A stretch of DNA of 64,000 nucleotides from DATHZQ01 sp965216945 (GCA_965216945.1 CBDCGU010000003.1:62001-126000); one strand, 5' to 3'. Counted from the stretch's first letter, positions 54,334-62,731 are shown. Numbers and translations are program-made. Notes: a model not told the origin generated them from the sequence alone.

Positions 54334-55002
54334 CTATCGATCGAACCCGAGGTCGCGGTCGGACGGTTCCCGTCCCTGGCTGCGACCAAGGCCGCTCCGC
54401 CAGCTCGCCACTGTGGCGCGGAGACGCTCGTATTCGGCCTCGGTGATGCCCAAGTCGGCGGCCGTGAACCGCTGGAGAGACGACAGAGCCTCGAGGAAGC
54501 CGGTCGTATCGAAACCCGTGTCCTTCTCGGACGCCAGCTCCAGCAGTTCTCGAAGCTCGAAGTGCCGGGTCAGCTCGGCCAGGTCGAGGAAGTCGCGAGC
54601 CTCGGCCCGGTCGAAGAGTGCGAGGACCTTGTTGGCGGCGAGTTCCCGCACGGCCAGTGTCGGTCCGAAGTCGCTGGGCTCGGCCGGCAAGGCTCGGTAG
54701 TCGATAGCCAAATCGATCTCACAGCGGTCGTCGCCATCGCTCACCTCGATACGGACGAACGTCGAGAGGTCACGGCGTCTGGCATGGTCGAGCGCTGCAC
54801 GGTCGAGCGCTCGCTCCAGCGCGTCGCGCAAGGAGCGCAGCGCCTCCTCCTCCCCCGGAATCGTGAAGTAGTCGAGGTCACGGGTCTGGCGATCGATGAG
54901 ACCTCGCACCAACAGACCGCCGGCTCCGGCGAGAGCGAACCCCCGGGCCTCGGGGAGCCCCTTGACGATCTCTGCGATGCGTTCCTGGAGGGAGGTCAGC
55001 AA
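54334..55002 (-). CDS. AbiEii/AbiGii-type nucleotidyltransferase toxin
   Basis: A 222-residue protein of the AbiEii/DUF1814 group. The nucleotidyltransferase core FALAGAGGLLVRGLIDRQTR is followed by DLDYF, a later CEIDLAID supplies the third acidic residue, and a helical tail includes AANKVLALFDRAEARDFLDL. These are toxins of type IV-like abortive-infection pairs. The chosen TTG at 55002 overlaps the stop of the upstream small gene by a few bases; a longer open frame reaches 55083, so the start is uncertain. It lies just inside the left att scar. Confidence 0.78.
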   Translation of the reverse strand: MLTSLQERIAEIVKGLPEARGFALAGAGGLLVRGLIDRQTRDLDYFTIPGEEEALRSLRDALERALDRAALDHARRRDLSTFVRIEVSDGDDRCEIDLAIDYRALPAEPSDFGPTLAVRELAANKVLALFDRAEARDFLDLAELTRHFELRELLELASEKDTGFDTTGFLEALSSLQRFTAADLGITEAEYERLRATVASWRSGLGRSQGREPSDRDLGFDR

Positions 55003-55325
55003 GGCAGCGAGACGCCTCGATGACGCTTCAGCCAGTCTGCCCAGGCCTGACGCACATGCCGGGGCAGAACCAACTCGTCCCACAGATCGATCAGCTCATC
55101 CGCGCGTACGAATCGGCGAACGTCGCCGTCATTGCCCTCACGGAGGACTTGTTCGTACACCCGAGCGCGTTGCTGGCGATCAGCGAGGTCGTAGTAGCGA
55201 GCAGGGCCGCTCCAACGGATGTGCAGCGGCAACTCCACGACGCCGCTGGCCCTCTCTACGTCAGCGGTGTCGAGGTCATCGGGCACGGCCGGGACCTGAG
55301 CGGTGGCCCTCGTCATTCTGTCCAT
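54996..55325 (-). CDS. Putative antitoxin paired with the AbiEii-like gene
   Basis: A 109-residue protein, moderately acidic, with a conserved-looking second half (YYDLADRQQRARVYEQVL, VRADELIDLWDELVLPRHVRQAW). Small proteins of this type precede AbiEii-like genes in actinobacteria, and this one overlaps the toxin start. It does not resemble the classical winged-helix AbiEi antitoxin, so the role is inferred from position. Confidence 0.65.
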   Translation of the reverse strand: MDRMTRATAQVPAVPDDLDTADVERASGVVELPLHIRWSGPARYYDLADRQQRARVYEQVLREGNDGDVRRFVRADELIDLWDELVLPRHVRQAWADWLKRHRGVSLPC

Positions 55326-55404
55326 GATTGCCTCAGAGTACCGCCATCCCGTGGATCCCCGATGCGAGGATCTCCACGGTCGCCTTCTCCATCCTCGCCG
55401 GGCG

Positions 55405-55845
55405 TCAGCCGGTCGGTGGATCGGGCGGGTTCAGTCGGATCTGTCCTGCGCCCAGGTCGGGTGGTGACTGACGTGGCTCTCGACTACCGGCATCCGGCGC
55501 TGGCCAGAACGGCGGTCTCCGGCGGATCCAGCGCGCGTCGGCCAGGAAGGTGCCGAGTCCGACGACGAGCCACGCCAGCACTACAACGACGCTGGCGATG
55601 TCCGTTGGTGCCCGCACTGCAGTCGGGCCGACCACCTTGATACCGCCCCATGCCACGAGCCAGACGAGGGCAACCGAGGCTGCCCGAACCGGGAGTCTCA
55701 GATCGCGTACCGGCGCGGGCCGCAGGTCAGACTGGAAGGCGTGTTGCCAGCTCCCGACCCGCCAGACCTCAAACTCAGCCTTGACGCGCACCGCATACCA
55801 CCGACGACGCCAGCGGAATGACGATGTCATCGACCGGTATCGCAT
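55405..55845 (-). CDS. Small membrane protein, unknown
   Basis: About 146 residues. A basic aromatic N-terminus (FRWRRRWYAVRVK) precedes two hydrophobic segments around VALVWLVAWGGI and IASVVVVLAWLVVGLGTFL, then a proline-rich tail. The start is uncertain: in-frame ATG codons occur at 55845 and 55830, and the open frame reaches 55944. Not recognised; no motif suggests a function. Confidence 0.45.
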   Translation of the reverse strand: MRYRSMTSSFRWRRRWYAVRVKAEFEVWRVGSWQHAFQSDLRPAPVRDLRLPVRAASVALVWLVAWGGIKVVGPTAVRAPTDIASVVVVLAWLVVGLGTFLADARWIRRRPPFWPAPDAGSREPRQSPPDLGAGQIRLNPPDPPTG

Positions 55846-55897
55846 CGGCCACACCGTGACGGGCATACACGCGGTGCGCAGTACTTGGTTCGATGGC

Positions 55898-56437
55898 TCA
55901 TGACCGATCGGCGACACCGTGACGTTCTGCGAGCTGCCGAGCAAGTCGAGCAGCCGGGATCCCTTGTCGTGCGGCGACGGCCCGTATCAGCCCCACGGCG
56001 GCGAATAGTACGTACCGCCAGTAGTCGTCCGTATGCCACCACACCACCTCATCGAGCAAGTCAGGTTCCAGGCCGGCACGCGACGCGGCACTCGTGAGGA
56101 TCGCATGCTGGATCTTGCGGTTCTCCCGGCCGCGGAACTGACACTCCGGCAGATGAGTCTCGAGCAAGCACTCGTACGAGATCGCGATGTCACGATTGAT
56201 GCCTGCAACGTCGAAGGCGTCGGCGGCGAGCTCCATGAACACCTCACCCGGGAAGGTGTTGTTATTCGGATGAAGATGAGCGACTGCCGCTGCCAGCTCG
56301 TGCGCGTCGGCACCGTTCCCCAGACCGGACAGCAACCGGCGGATCGCTTCGACGCAGTCGTCCTCGGTCGTTGGCGAGCCACGAACCAGGTGTACCGGAG
56401 AGCCGCGGTTGGTCAGCTGGTGTGTTCCGCAGACCAC
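55898..56437 (-). CDS. Hypothetical protein downstream of the DUF6933 gene
   Basis: About 179 residues. The central part (DDCVEAIRRLLSGLG, VFMELAADAFDVAGI, ECLLETHLPECQFRGRENRKIQHAILTSAASRAGLEPDLL) reads as a real helical protein. A late segment WWHTDDYWRYVLFAAVGLIRAVA is partly hydrophobic. The start is uncertain; the GTG at 56437 overlaps the end of the DUF6933 gene by 25 bases and has no clear ribosome site. It is probably co-transcribed with that gene. Unrecognised family. Confidence 0.55.
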   Translation of the reverse strand: MVCGTHQLTNRGSPVHLVRGSPTTEDDCVEAIRRLLSGLGNGADAHELAAAVAHLHPNNNTFPGEVFMELAADAFDVAGINRDIAISYECLLETHLPECQFRGRENRKIQHAILTSAASRAGLEPDLLDEVVWWHTDDYWRYVLFAAVGLIRAVAARQGIPAARLARQLAERHGVADRS

Positions 56438-56922
56438 GCCCCCACTGCTGCGGCGAGTTCCCGATGCGGACTGATGTGGCGCTTGTAGAGCGGACCACAC
56501 GGCGTCTGCGCCAGCCACAACGCCAACTGGATCGGGTCATCGTCTCCGCGGCGCCGTCGTGTTTCGGTGGCGAGGAGAGAGAACTCGTTCATCACTCCGA
56601 TCACGCTCCGGTTGGCCGTCGTCGCCCACCGGCCCTCAGCCATCTCCGCCAGCTCGGCCTCGACGAACCGGGGCTCGACGCCGACTGTTGCCAGCGTCTC
56701 GCCGAGAGCAGCAGGAAACCGGCCCAGCAGCGACGCAGCCGGCGCCAGCCGCATCAGGACGGGGAACAGAGTCTGCTCGTTCACCAACAGCGCCAGCTGC
56801 GGACGCCAGAACAGCACGGTGCGATACCAATTACCAAGCCACGTCGTCGCCTCTATAGCCGCGAACGCGAGCGGCGGCTTCGCCCGATCCCGGAGCCTCT
56901 TCGTCCCATGCAAGCTGAACAC
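56413..56922 (-). CDS. DUF6933 family protein
   Basis: A 169-residue protein starting at GTG (MFSLHGTKRLRDR). Conserved parts are TTWLGNWYRTVLFWRPQ, LALLVNEQTLFPVLM, LAPAASLLGRFPAAL and ATTANRSVIGVMNEFSLLA. This pattern recurs in short actinobacterial proteins grouped as DUF6933, often in mobile or plasmid-like contexts, with no known activity. It is first in a two-gene unit with the following hypothetical gene. Confidence 0.7.
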   Translation of the reverse strand: MFSLHGTKRLRDRAKPPLAFAAIEATTWLGNWYRTVLFWRPQLALLVNEQTLFPVLMRLAPAASLLGRFPAALGETLATVGVEPRFVEAELAEMAEGRWATTANRSVIGVMNEFSLLATETRRRRGDDDPIQLALWLAQTPCGPLYKRHISPHRELAAAVGAWSAEHTS

Positions 56923-57097
56923 GGCACCAGTCTCGCAGCGCCGCCGCACCCCTTCGATGACCGTCAGTGTTCAGCGCAGCGTCAGCGATCCGCTCCTCGA
57001 AAGTGCCGCTCGGCGCTACTCAGCACCGCGGGCGATATCGAGCAGAACTGATGATCGGCGTGGCCGCCCCAGAGGGTGATGTTGTGAGATGTGGGGT

Positions 57098-57520
57098 TCA
57101 GGGGACGGTTCCCGCCGGCACGATCCATTCAACGGGTTGGCCGGTCACGGTTGCGATCAGTTCGAAGTCGTGGTCGTAGTGGAGAACAACCAGGTCGGCT
57201 GCTTCAGCTGCGGCCGCAATGAGGAGGTCGGCGATCTTGGCGCCGCGTTGTTGGCTGCGATCGGCGAGTTCATCCTGCACCTCGACTGCCCGATCCAGTA
57301 CCGGTTGGTCCATCGCAACGAGCGGCCACGTGGCCCGTGAATGGCGCATGGTGCGGTGTGCCGTCGGGCTGGGTGAGGCGTAGCCGGCTTCGAGATCCGT
57401 TGGTGTGCACCGGGCGACCAGTCCGCTCTCGAGGAGTGGCGCCAGGCGAGGTGCGACCGCCGGCTGGGTGAGGCGGGCGAGTGCTGAGGTGTCGCCGAGG
57501 TAGTAGGGCTTCAACCCCAT
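57098..57520 (-). CDS. vapC: VapC-type PIN-domain toxin
   Basis: A 140-residue PIN-domain protein. Acidic residues of the RNase site are in YLGDTSALARL, TPTDLEAGYASP, AKIADLLIAAAAE and HYDHDFELIA. VapC toxins cleave specific tRNAs or rRNA. It overlaps the vapB stop by ten bases, and both lie beside the IS630 copy within the accretion zone. Confidence 0.9.
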   Translation of the reverse strand: MGLKPYYLGDTSALARLTQPAVAPRLAPLLESGLVARCTPTDLEAGYASPSPTAHRTMRHSRATWPLVAMDQPVLDRAVEVQDELADRSQQRGAKIADLLIAAAAEAADLVVLHYDHDFELIATVTGQPVEWIVPAGTVP

Positions 57521-57717
57521 GCCGCTCGGCGGGCGTCGGGATCTGCGAGCTTGGTCACGTCCACGCCACGTTCGGCCAGCAGCGCCTGTCGCCGCTGATC
57601 AAGCGCCAGGATTTCGTCGAGGGCAGTGTTGACGGTCGCTTTGAGCGTGGCGGTGCCTAGCAATGCCTTAACGGCTTCGAGCTTGTCGTCGTCTACGTCT
57701 ATCAGTCTCTTCGTCAT
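57511..57717 (-). CDS. vapB: VapB-type antitoxin
   Basis: A 68-residue antitoxin with an N-terminal ribbon-helix-helix-like strand (TKRLIDVDDDKLEAVKALLG), a TLKATVNTALDEIL helix and a C-terminal LADPDARRAAWG tail suited to bind the PIN active site. The ATG at 57717 is chosen; a longer frame reaches upstream into the end of the insertion sequence. Coupled to vapC. Confidence 0.86.
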   Translation of the reverse strand: MTKRLIDVDDDKLEAVKALLGTATLKATVNTALDEILALDQRRQALLAERGVDVTKLADPDARRAAWG

Positions 57718-57794
57718 ACCTCGCAGGATATCCGATCGGGGACAGAAAGATAGCCCCCTTGGAGCAATGCCCCGCACGCCGACGTGCCGATCTA

Positions 57795-58961
57795 GTGCCC
57801 CGTCACGCAACCTTTGCGCGGATGTTGTTGTGGTTGGTGTGATGGGTTCGGTGTCGGGCTCGTCGGTTGCGGTCTCGGACGAAGTGGCGGATGGCGGCGG
57901 CGGCTTCGTGATGTGATGGGAAGTCGGAGCCTTCGATGACGAACGTGTCTAGTTCACCGAACTGGCACTCGATCGGGTTAAGCCATGAGGCGTAGTTGGG
58001 GGTGTACGCCAGGCCGATCCGGTTGCGGGCCGCCCAGCGGATCACCTTGTGGGAGCGATGGGCGTTCCAGTTGTCCCAGATCACATACAGATGCTCGTCG
58101 GGAAACTGCCGGCGGATGGCTCGTAGCGCCCGGAGGATGTCGGGGATACGTTTGCGGCGGGAGAACCGTCCGTAGAGCTGATCGGTCCCCAGGTCGTACC
58201 AGCCCAGCCAATAGGCCACACCATGCGGCTTGTGGTAGTTGCCGCGGCGACGCCGGGGATGGCTGCGCCGGGCCCACCCTCGCCCGGGTTGCGGTTCACA
58301 GGTGATCGGTCCGAACTCGTCAAACGAGATGACCCGTGACCCCTCAGGCGGGTGGTTCACCAGCGCCCACACCAGGTCTTTCTTGGCCTCGTAGTGCGGG
58401 TCGTTGGATTCCTTCCACGTCTTGAGCCGCTGATACGACACCCCTTCGGCGTCGAGGATCCGACGGATCGACTCAGTGGAGATGTCGTCGACCACCCCCG
58501 CTTCCACCAAATAGTCCGCCAGCTTGGTCAACGACCACCGGGTATACGGTTTCCCCACCGTTTTGGGGCGAGTGAGCGCCACCCGGACGATCTCGGCTCA
58601 GGTATCGGCATCGAACTTGTGCGGCCGGCCCCCTGCATATTTCGGTGACAACGACGAGAACCCGTCCCGGTTGAAGTTGTGGATCACCGCCCGTACCCGG
58701 TCCTCGGACGTGAACCCGATCTCAGCGATACGAGCTACCGGATAGCCCTGTGCGGCCCACAACACGATCTGAGCCCGCCGCCATGTCACCACGTTCCCCG
58801 CCCCCCGCCGCACCATCTGCAACAGCCGGTTGCCCTCCTCGTTGGTGATCTCCCGCAGCTCCAACGGCCTCATCGCCACCTCCCATGACACGACATGCCA
58901 CAGGATGCGCGGACACCACGCGCCAACCAAGGACCCCCACCAACGTTTCAAGACGAGGCAC
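57795..58961 (-). mobile_element. IS630-family insertion sequence
   Basis: A 1167-bp element with imperfect terminal inverted repeats: GTGCCCCGTC at 57795 and, reversed, GTGCCTCGTC at 58961, with partial similarity for about ten more bases. It is flanked by a TA on each side, the target duplication of IS630 elements. It carries one transposase gene interrupted by a stop codon. Confidence 0.85.
57803..58873 (-). pseudogene. IS630 transposase with an in-frame stop codon
   Basis: One frame runs from ATG 58873 (RPLELREITNEEGNRLLQ, HTH around ARIAEIGFTSEDRVRAV) to 58598, where a TGA interrupts it after KFDADT. The same frame continues to 57803 with the DDE domain: SFDEFGPI, VIWDNWNAHRS and YASWLNPIEC. 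Removing the stop would give about 355 residues, the family length, so this is a nonsense mutation. The element can probably not move by itself. Confidence 0.88.
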
Positions 58962-59234
58962 TAGCGCACTCGACAGAAGGTGCGTTCGTGAGCCCGATTT
59001 GGTGATCGGCGTGGTTGTGCTCCGAGTCGAAGCGGTATTCGGCGTCCGAGGCCGACTTCAGCTCGACTGGGGAGGTGATGGGCTCATACCACGACCAGGA
59101 GTCCCAGCTCGGCCACGGGGCCGATAGGCTTGCATCAGTGAGGCTCGTACCGAACGACGTACATGAATGGTCGAGAGACCGGACATAGAGTCGAACGGGC
59201 GGTCGACGAGACGTCATCGGAAGCGAGCAGATCC

Positions 59235-59402
59235 ATGGGCGATCATGACAGTTGGCAGGTCTCACTCAACGCAGCCGAGTTGTACGAGCGGTATTGGGTT
59301 CCTGCAATGCTTGCGCAGTGGGCTCCTCAACTTGTCGACGCCATCGACGTTGTGGATGGTGACCGGGTCCTCGACGTTGCGTGCGGGACTGGTGCCGGTC
59401 GT
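59235..59402 (+). pseudogene. Methyltransferase N-terminal fragment
   Basis: An ATG-led stretch of about 55 residues matches the start of class I SAM-dependent methyltransferases (AELYERYWVPAMLAQWAPQLVDA) and reaches the SAM motif GDRVLDVACGTGAG. It then continues into sequence with no similarity to such enzymes. The rest of the enzyme is missing, so it is a truncated copy. Confidence 0.6.
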
Positions 59403-59585
59403 TCCGACCCGGACGTTGTGCACCGAGCAATCCCCGTGGGGGCCACAACTCGGGTCGACCACCGTGGCGCTGCACACCGTGTCGAAGCTCGACCCCAACA
59501 CAGAGTATGCCGGGTCCGAGCAACCCCAGATTCCTCACCTGAGCTGACCACTGCTCGGCGGTCAGGTCGAGCACAGGCACGCTGG

Positions 59586-59765
59586 TCAGGCGAAGATCAC
59601 GGCAGCAGCAAACGCCACGAGAGCAAGGATCACGATGACCACGAACCCTGCGACGGGTCTGGACACATGCCACCTGACGACTCCGTAGGCCATCGGGTCC
59701 GTTTCGTCAAGGATGAACTCGTCGCTCCGCGGATCATCGACGAAGCCGTGTGAGAGCATGGACAT
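59586..59765 (-). CDS. Small single-pass membrane protein
   Basis: A 59-residue frame from ATG 59765 with a hydrophilic start (LSHGFVDDPRSDEFILDETDP) and a C-terminal hydrophobic helix of about 20 residues (VAGFVVIVILALVAFAAAV). Not recognised. Composition suggests a real gene, but it is short; a longer frame reaches 59843. Confidence 0.4.
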   Translation of the reverse strand: MSMLSHGFVDDPRSDEFILDETDPMAYGVVRWHVSRPVAGFVVIVILALVAFAAAVIFA

Positions 59766-60369
59766 CCGATACGAGCGAAGCGGATTGCCTGGGACATTGG
59801 CCGACTCGACGCGCGGCCGGTCACCATCGCCTGTGTATCGCAAGGATCACCCCCGATCCTGACTGTCACGATCTCACTGCGGACGAACGCTGTCAACAGC
59901 CAGGGTCCCTTGTCGTCGATCGAGCGCTTAGACAATCTGCCACGTGAGCAGGTCATGTCGGACGAGTCACAGCCGATTCGAGGCCTCGGCGGTGAAGTGC
60001 GTTCCACCAGCTCCGCCGGTCGCTCCCACGTTCTGGTGGGCGGCCCGTCGTGGCGATGGCTCCGCTGTGGTTGATGCGCGGGCTACCGAGTGTCGATGAC
60101 CGGGCGGGGATGCACAAGGCAAGTCGTTCCGAGTCGATCCGGCAGGATGGGCGGGCTTGTGCTCACGCAAGGCGCGGTAGCCGGTCGCACAGAACGCGCG
60201 ACCGCCTCACGCGGTTGACGGCCCGTCGAGGGAACGCACACTCGTGCCGATACTGAGCACTCTGCTGATTGCTCGTTCTCATCCGGGATTTGGTGATCGG
60301 AGCGGCCGCGAAACCGACACGCGCAACCCACCCAGCTAGCTTCCCTTCAGGAACACGACGGAGGCCACG
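59766..60369. other. No convincing gene; decayed intergenic DNA
   Basis: Short frames on both strands have no coding character. The only structure noted is one copy (about 60270-60305) of a degenerate dispersed motif, GCTCGTTCTCATCC followed by TTGGTGATCGG, also present near 60708 and in part near 58992. GGAGG at about 60361 belongs to the next gene. Confidence 0.5.
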
Positions 60370-60657
60370 ATGCCGAATGGAAAGCCTGGCGACAACCCAC
60401 TCACCGATCTTGTGATTCACAGTGAGCACCCATTCCCTGTGGACATCGAGGAGATGCTGCTGCGGATCCACGCCATTGGTCGTGAGGACGGGAAATGGCC
60501 GCTCGGAGAGAACTGGCCATTCTCACCGAGGGAGTTTGAGTGGGAACAGGGACGCGACCTTGACGATGCCCGCCGTGACTTGTCCCATCTACTGGAAATG
60601 CTCGAGGCTGGTCGCGGCGATGAAGTGCCGGTGCATCCGTTGACAAAAGGCCCTTGA
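60370..60657 (+). CDS. Conserved hypothetical protein
   Basis: A 95-residue protein, ATG with GGAGG five bases upstream. The sequence NPLTDLVIHSEHPFPVDIEE, the tryptophan-rich WPLGENWPFSPREFEWEQG and the helix DLDDARRDLSHLLEMLEAG look like a compact, conserved small protein. No function is known to me. It stands alone on the plus strand in the accretion zone. Confidence 0.6.
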   Translation: MPNGKPGDNPLTDLVIHSEHPFPVDIEEMLLRIHAIGREDGKWPLGENWPFSPREFEWEQGRDLDDARRDLSHLLEMLEAGRGDEVPVHPLTKGP

Positions 60658-60758
60658 GCGAACAGTAGCGATCCGGTATGTGCCGCTATGCGTGGTTCGG
60701 AGACCCGCTCGTTCTCATCCCTGAATTGGTGACCGGGGCGGGCACGGCCGGCTACCGA

Positions 60759-61068
60759 TCACCGAAGGGCATCAAACCAACTGCCTTCGTAGTCCCGATC
60801 TACAGTCTCCTGGGACTGAGATGTCGCCCCGGTGATCAGGGAGTGATCAAGCCCCGATGCCTGTATCGCATCGGTGACAAGCTCGAGCAGGTCGTGCACA
60901 TCAAGTCGTGCGTCTCGCTCGCTGTCGGTGGAAGTGCCGAGCCAGACCCAACTCTCGGATGGCTCGATGAACGCTGTCACGAATTCCACCCGCCGCACGC
61001 CCATCGGAGAGTGCGACAAGCAGGCACTCCTTGATCCTCTCCAACTGATCCCAATCGGGCCGGGCCAT
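60759..61068 (-). pseudogene. Frameshifted hypothetical gene
   Basis: From ATG 61068 the frame gives ARPDWDQLERIKECLLVALSDG. Coding character then moves to another frame near 61000 (RRVEFVTAFIEPSESWVWLG through to NWFDALR-like end at 60759, read as GSWFDALR). A single-base indel joining the two parts gives a protein of about 102 residues. Alternatively only the second part, from ATG 61004, is translated. Confidence 0.45.
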
Positions 61069-61197
61069 AACCGGGGTTCTAGGCAAAGGAGCCTGAGACG
61101 TGCCTTCTTGCGCATCTGGCAAGGGGGGCATCCGTGCTCGGGACTTGATTGTTCTGTGCCCCTTATCTCTCGGCTGACGTCGTGATAGCATGACGGC

Positions 61198-61410
61198 ATG
61201 GAGAAGCGCACCACCACCGTCCGCATGCCCGAAGAACTCGCCGAGAAGGCCGACGTGATCGCCCGCGGCCGCGGCATCAGCGTCAACGCCCTGATGCTCG
61301 AAGCCCTCGAAGCCGAGATCGAACGGGTCCGCCACGACGACGAATTCATGACGCGGCTACGTGAACTCACCGAACGGGACCAAGAGATCCTCGATCGCCT
61401 CGCCGAGTGA
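61198..61410 (+). CDS. Ribbon-helix-helix antitoxin of a Doc module
   Basis: A 70-residue protein with an RHH fold: strand RTTTVRMP, helix EELAEKADVIARGRG, helix SVNALMLEALEAEIERV, then an acidic tail that could neutralise the toxin. It overlaps the Doc gene by GTGA. RHH partners are less usual for Doc than Phd-type ones, though known. It probably represses its own promoter just upstream. Confidence 0.85.
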   Translation: MEKRTTTVRMPEELAEKADVIARGRGISVNALMLEALEAEIERVRHDDEFMTRLRELTERDQEILDRLAE

Positions 61411-61802
61411 GATACCTCACCCTCGCTGAGGCGCTCACCATCGCCCAGGCCGTCACCGGCACCCCCGCCGCGGTGCTCGCGCGGGCGTCACGACTGGACC
61501 TGCTCGACTCAGCGCTGCACGCACCACAGGCTGGCTTCGGAGAAGTCGAGTTCTATCCGGACTTCGCCGACAAGGCCGCCGTGTTGACGGTCCGGATCGC
61601 CAAGAACCACCCTCTGCCCGACGGCAACAAACGACTGGCGTGGCAATCACTCACCATGTTCTGTGTCCTCAACGGATACAAGCTCGAGATTCCCGCCGAC
61701 GACGCCGTCGACCTCATGCTCGCCATCGCCGCCGGAGAACTCGACGAGACCGCGGTGGCCGCCTGGCTCACCGAAAGGCTCCAACCAATCGACACCGCAT
61801 AA
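61407..61802 (+). CDS. doc: Doc-type Fic-domain toxin
   Basis: A 131-residue Doc protein. The Fic motif NHPLPDGNKRLAW carries the catalytic His and the phosphate-binding Asn-Lys-Arg. The N-terminal LTLAEALTIAQAVTG helix and GFGEVEFYPDFADKAAVL match the family. Doc proteins phosphorylate EF-Tu and stop translation. GTG start inside the antitoxin stop. Confidence 0.92.
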   Translation: MRYLTLAEALTIAQAVTGTPAAVLARASRLDLLDSALHAPQAGFGEVEFYPDFADKAAVLTVRIAKNHPLPDGNKRLAWQSLTMFCVLNGYKLEIPADDAVDLMLAIAAGELDETAVAAWLTERLQPIDTA

Positions 61803-62121
61803 CACCCACATGGCAGCACGATCTCGCGCACCCCATTCCGCTCATAGCCGGCAATGTGCGCTAGCAAGAACATTATCTGGAAGATGGCCTCTGCTGCCCG
61901 ACCGGCTTGGCCGTGGCAGTGCCCATGCTCGAAATCAGACCCGCACGGGCACCGGTCGTTGCAGCCGTGACGTGAGCTCCTGTTTGGGTTCGCCGACCGG
62001 CCGAACCGTGCATACGTCACTCAACGGCCCGACCATGTTCGGCTCGCCCCGCCGCAACAAACGCTCCCAGGCGACAGCCGAAATGGGGGTGTCCCCTACG
62101 TTCGTCGCGACGGTTTCCAGC
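61803..62121. other. No firm gene; possible SEC-C relic on the minus strand
   Basis: A minus-strand frame from 62020 contains RCPCGSDFEHGHCHG, which looks like a SEC-C zinc motif, but the frame then runs antisense through doc, so no intact gene can be assigned. The right att scar begins at 62122. Nothing else is seen. Confidence 0.4.
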
Positions 62122-62173
62122 GGTGGGCGTTGACGGGCTCGAACCGCCGACCTCTTCCTTGTAAGGGAAGATC
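62122..62173 (-). repeat. tRNA-Val(UAC) 3' half, right attachment-site copy
   Basis: Identical over 52 bases to 54082-54133: anticodon arm with TAC, T-arm and 3' acceptor strand on the minus strand, without the 5' half. Outside these 52 bases the flanks differ at once, which marks exact recombination borders. The intact tRNA gene should lie beyond the window, to the right. Confidence 0.85.
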
Positions 62174-62283
62174 GGGCGTTTTCGGCGGTGCATGAGACTC
62201 ACGCCGAATCGGCATTGATCCGTTGTGGCGCAACGGTTCTGGCCACTCAACGTGACTGGTCGTATCGCATCGTTACTCGGCCG

Positions 62284-62318
62284 TTCGCGGACCACGCGCG
62301 GACCAGACGCGGACCAAG
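62284..62318. repeat. Triplicated 11-bp repeat, right copy
   Basis: Identical 35 bp to 54243-54277, at nearly the same distance from its tRNA fragment (111 against 110 bases). The intervening 110 bases are unrelated, so the block is conserved by function or by module exchange. Confidence 0.7.
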
Positions 62319-62359
62319 CTCGCGAAACCCACGCTCAACACTCCGATCCGGTCCACGAG

Positions 62360-62380
62360 TCTGATATCATCTCTGATATC
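62360..62380 (+). promoter_or_regulatory. Operator candidate of the HigBA pair
   Basis: TCTGATATC occurs twice (62360-62368 and 62372-62380), each holding the palindrome GATATC, 12 bases apart and ending directly at the toxin GTG. Repeated half-palindromes at this place suit autorepression by the HTH antitoxin, and the position suggests a leaderless transcript. Confidence 0.5.
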
Positions 62381-62731
62381 GTGTGGTCCATCGAGCTGGA
62401 GCCAGAGGTCGAGGCCTGGATCGAGGACCTGACCGCGAAGGAGTTCGCGACTGTGGTCGCCAACATCGAACGACTGGCCGAACGTGGAAACCAGCTCCGC
62501 ATGCCCGCATCACGAGCCCTCGGCAAAGGCCTCTTCGAACTGCGCATCGATCTCAGCAGGACCGCCCGGCGGATCACTTACTACTTCGCCTCGGGCCGTG
62601 GTCGGCGCATCGTCTTGTTGACCACCTTCCGCAAGCAACGACAGAACGAACGAGCGGAGATCAACCGAGCGCGCGACGCGATGGCCCGTTGCATCGCCGA
62701 GGAGCACACAGCTCAGGAGGACGACCGATGA
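62381..62731 (+). CDS. higB: HigB/RelE-superfamily toxin (phage Gp49-like)
   Basis: A 116-residue toxin starting at GTG: VWSIELEPEVEAWIEDL, ANIERLAERGNQLRMPASRALGKGLFELRI, RITYYFASGRGRRIVLLTTFRKQ. This is the Gp49/HigB-like ribosome-dependent mRNA interferase pattern. The toxin gene precedes its antitoxin, the HigBA order, with ATGA overlap. It lies just right of the right att scar. Confidence 0.88.
   Translation: MWSIELEPEVEAWIEDLTAKEFATVVANIERLAERGNQLRMPASRALGKGLFELRIDLSRTARRITYYFASGRGRRIVLLTTFRKQRQNERAEINRARDAMARCIAEEHTAQEDDR

Noticed and set aside
59163..59753. A 196-residue intact methyltransferase
   Set aside because: Similarity stops right after the SAM motif GTGAG; the rest of the frame is unrelated, so it is called a fragment.
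61553..62020. A minus-strand protein with a SEC-C-like CPCG motif
   Set aside because: Most of the frame is antisense to doc and there is no known domain before the motif, so at best it is a relic.
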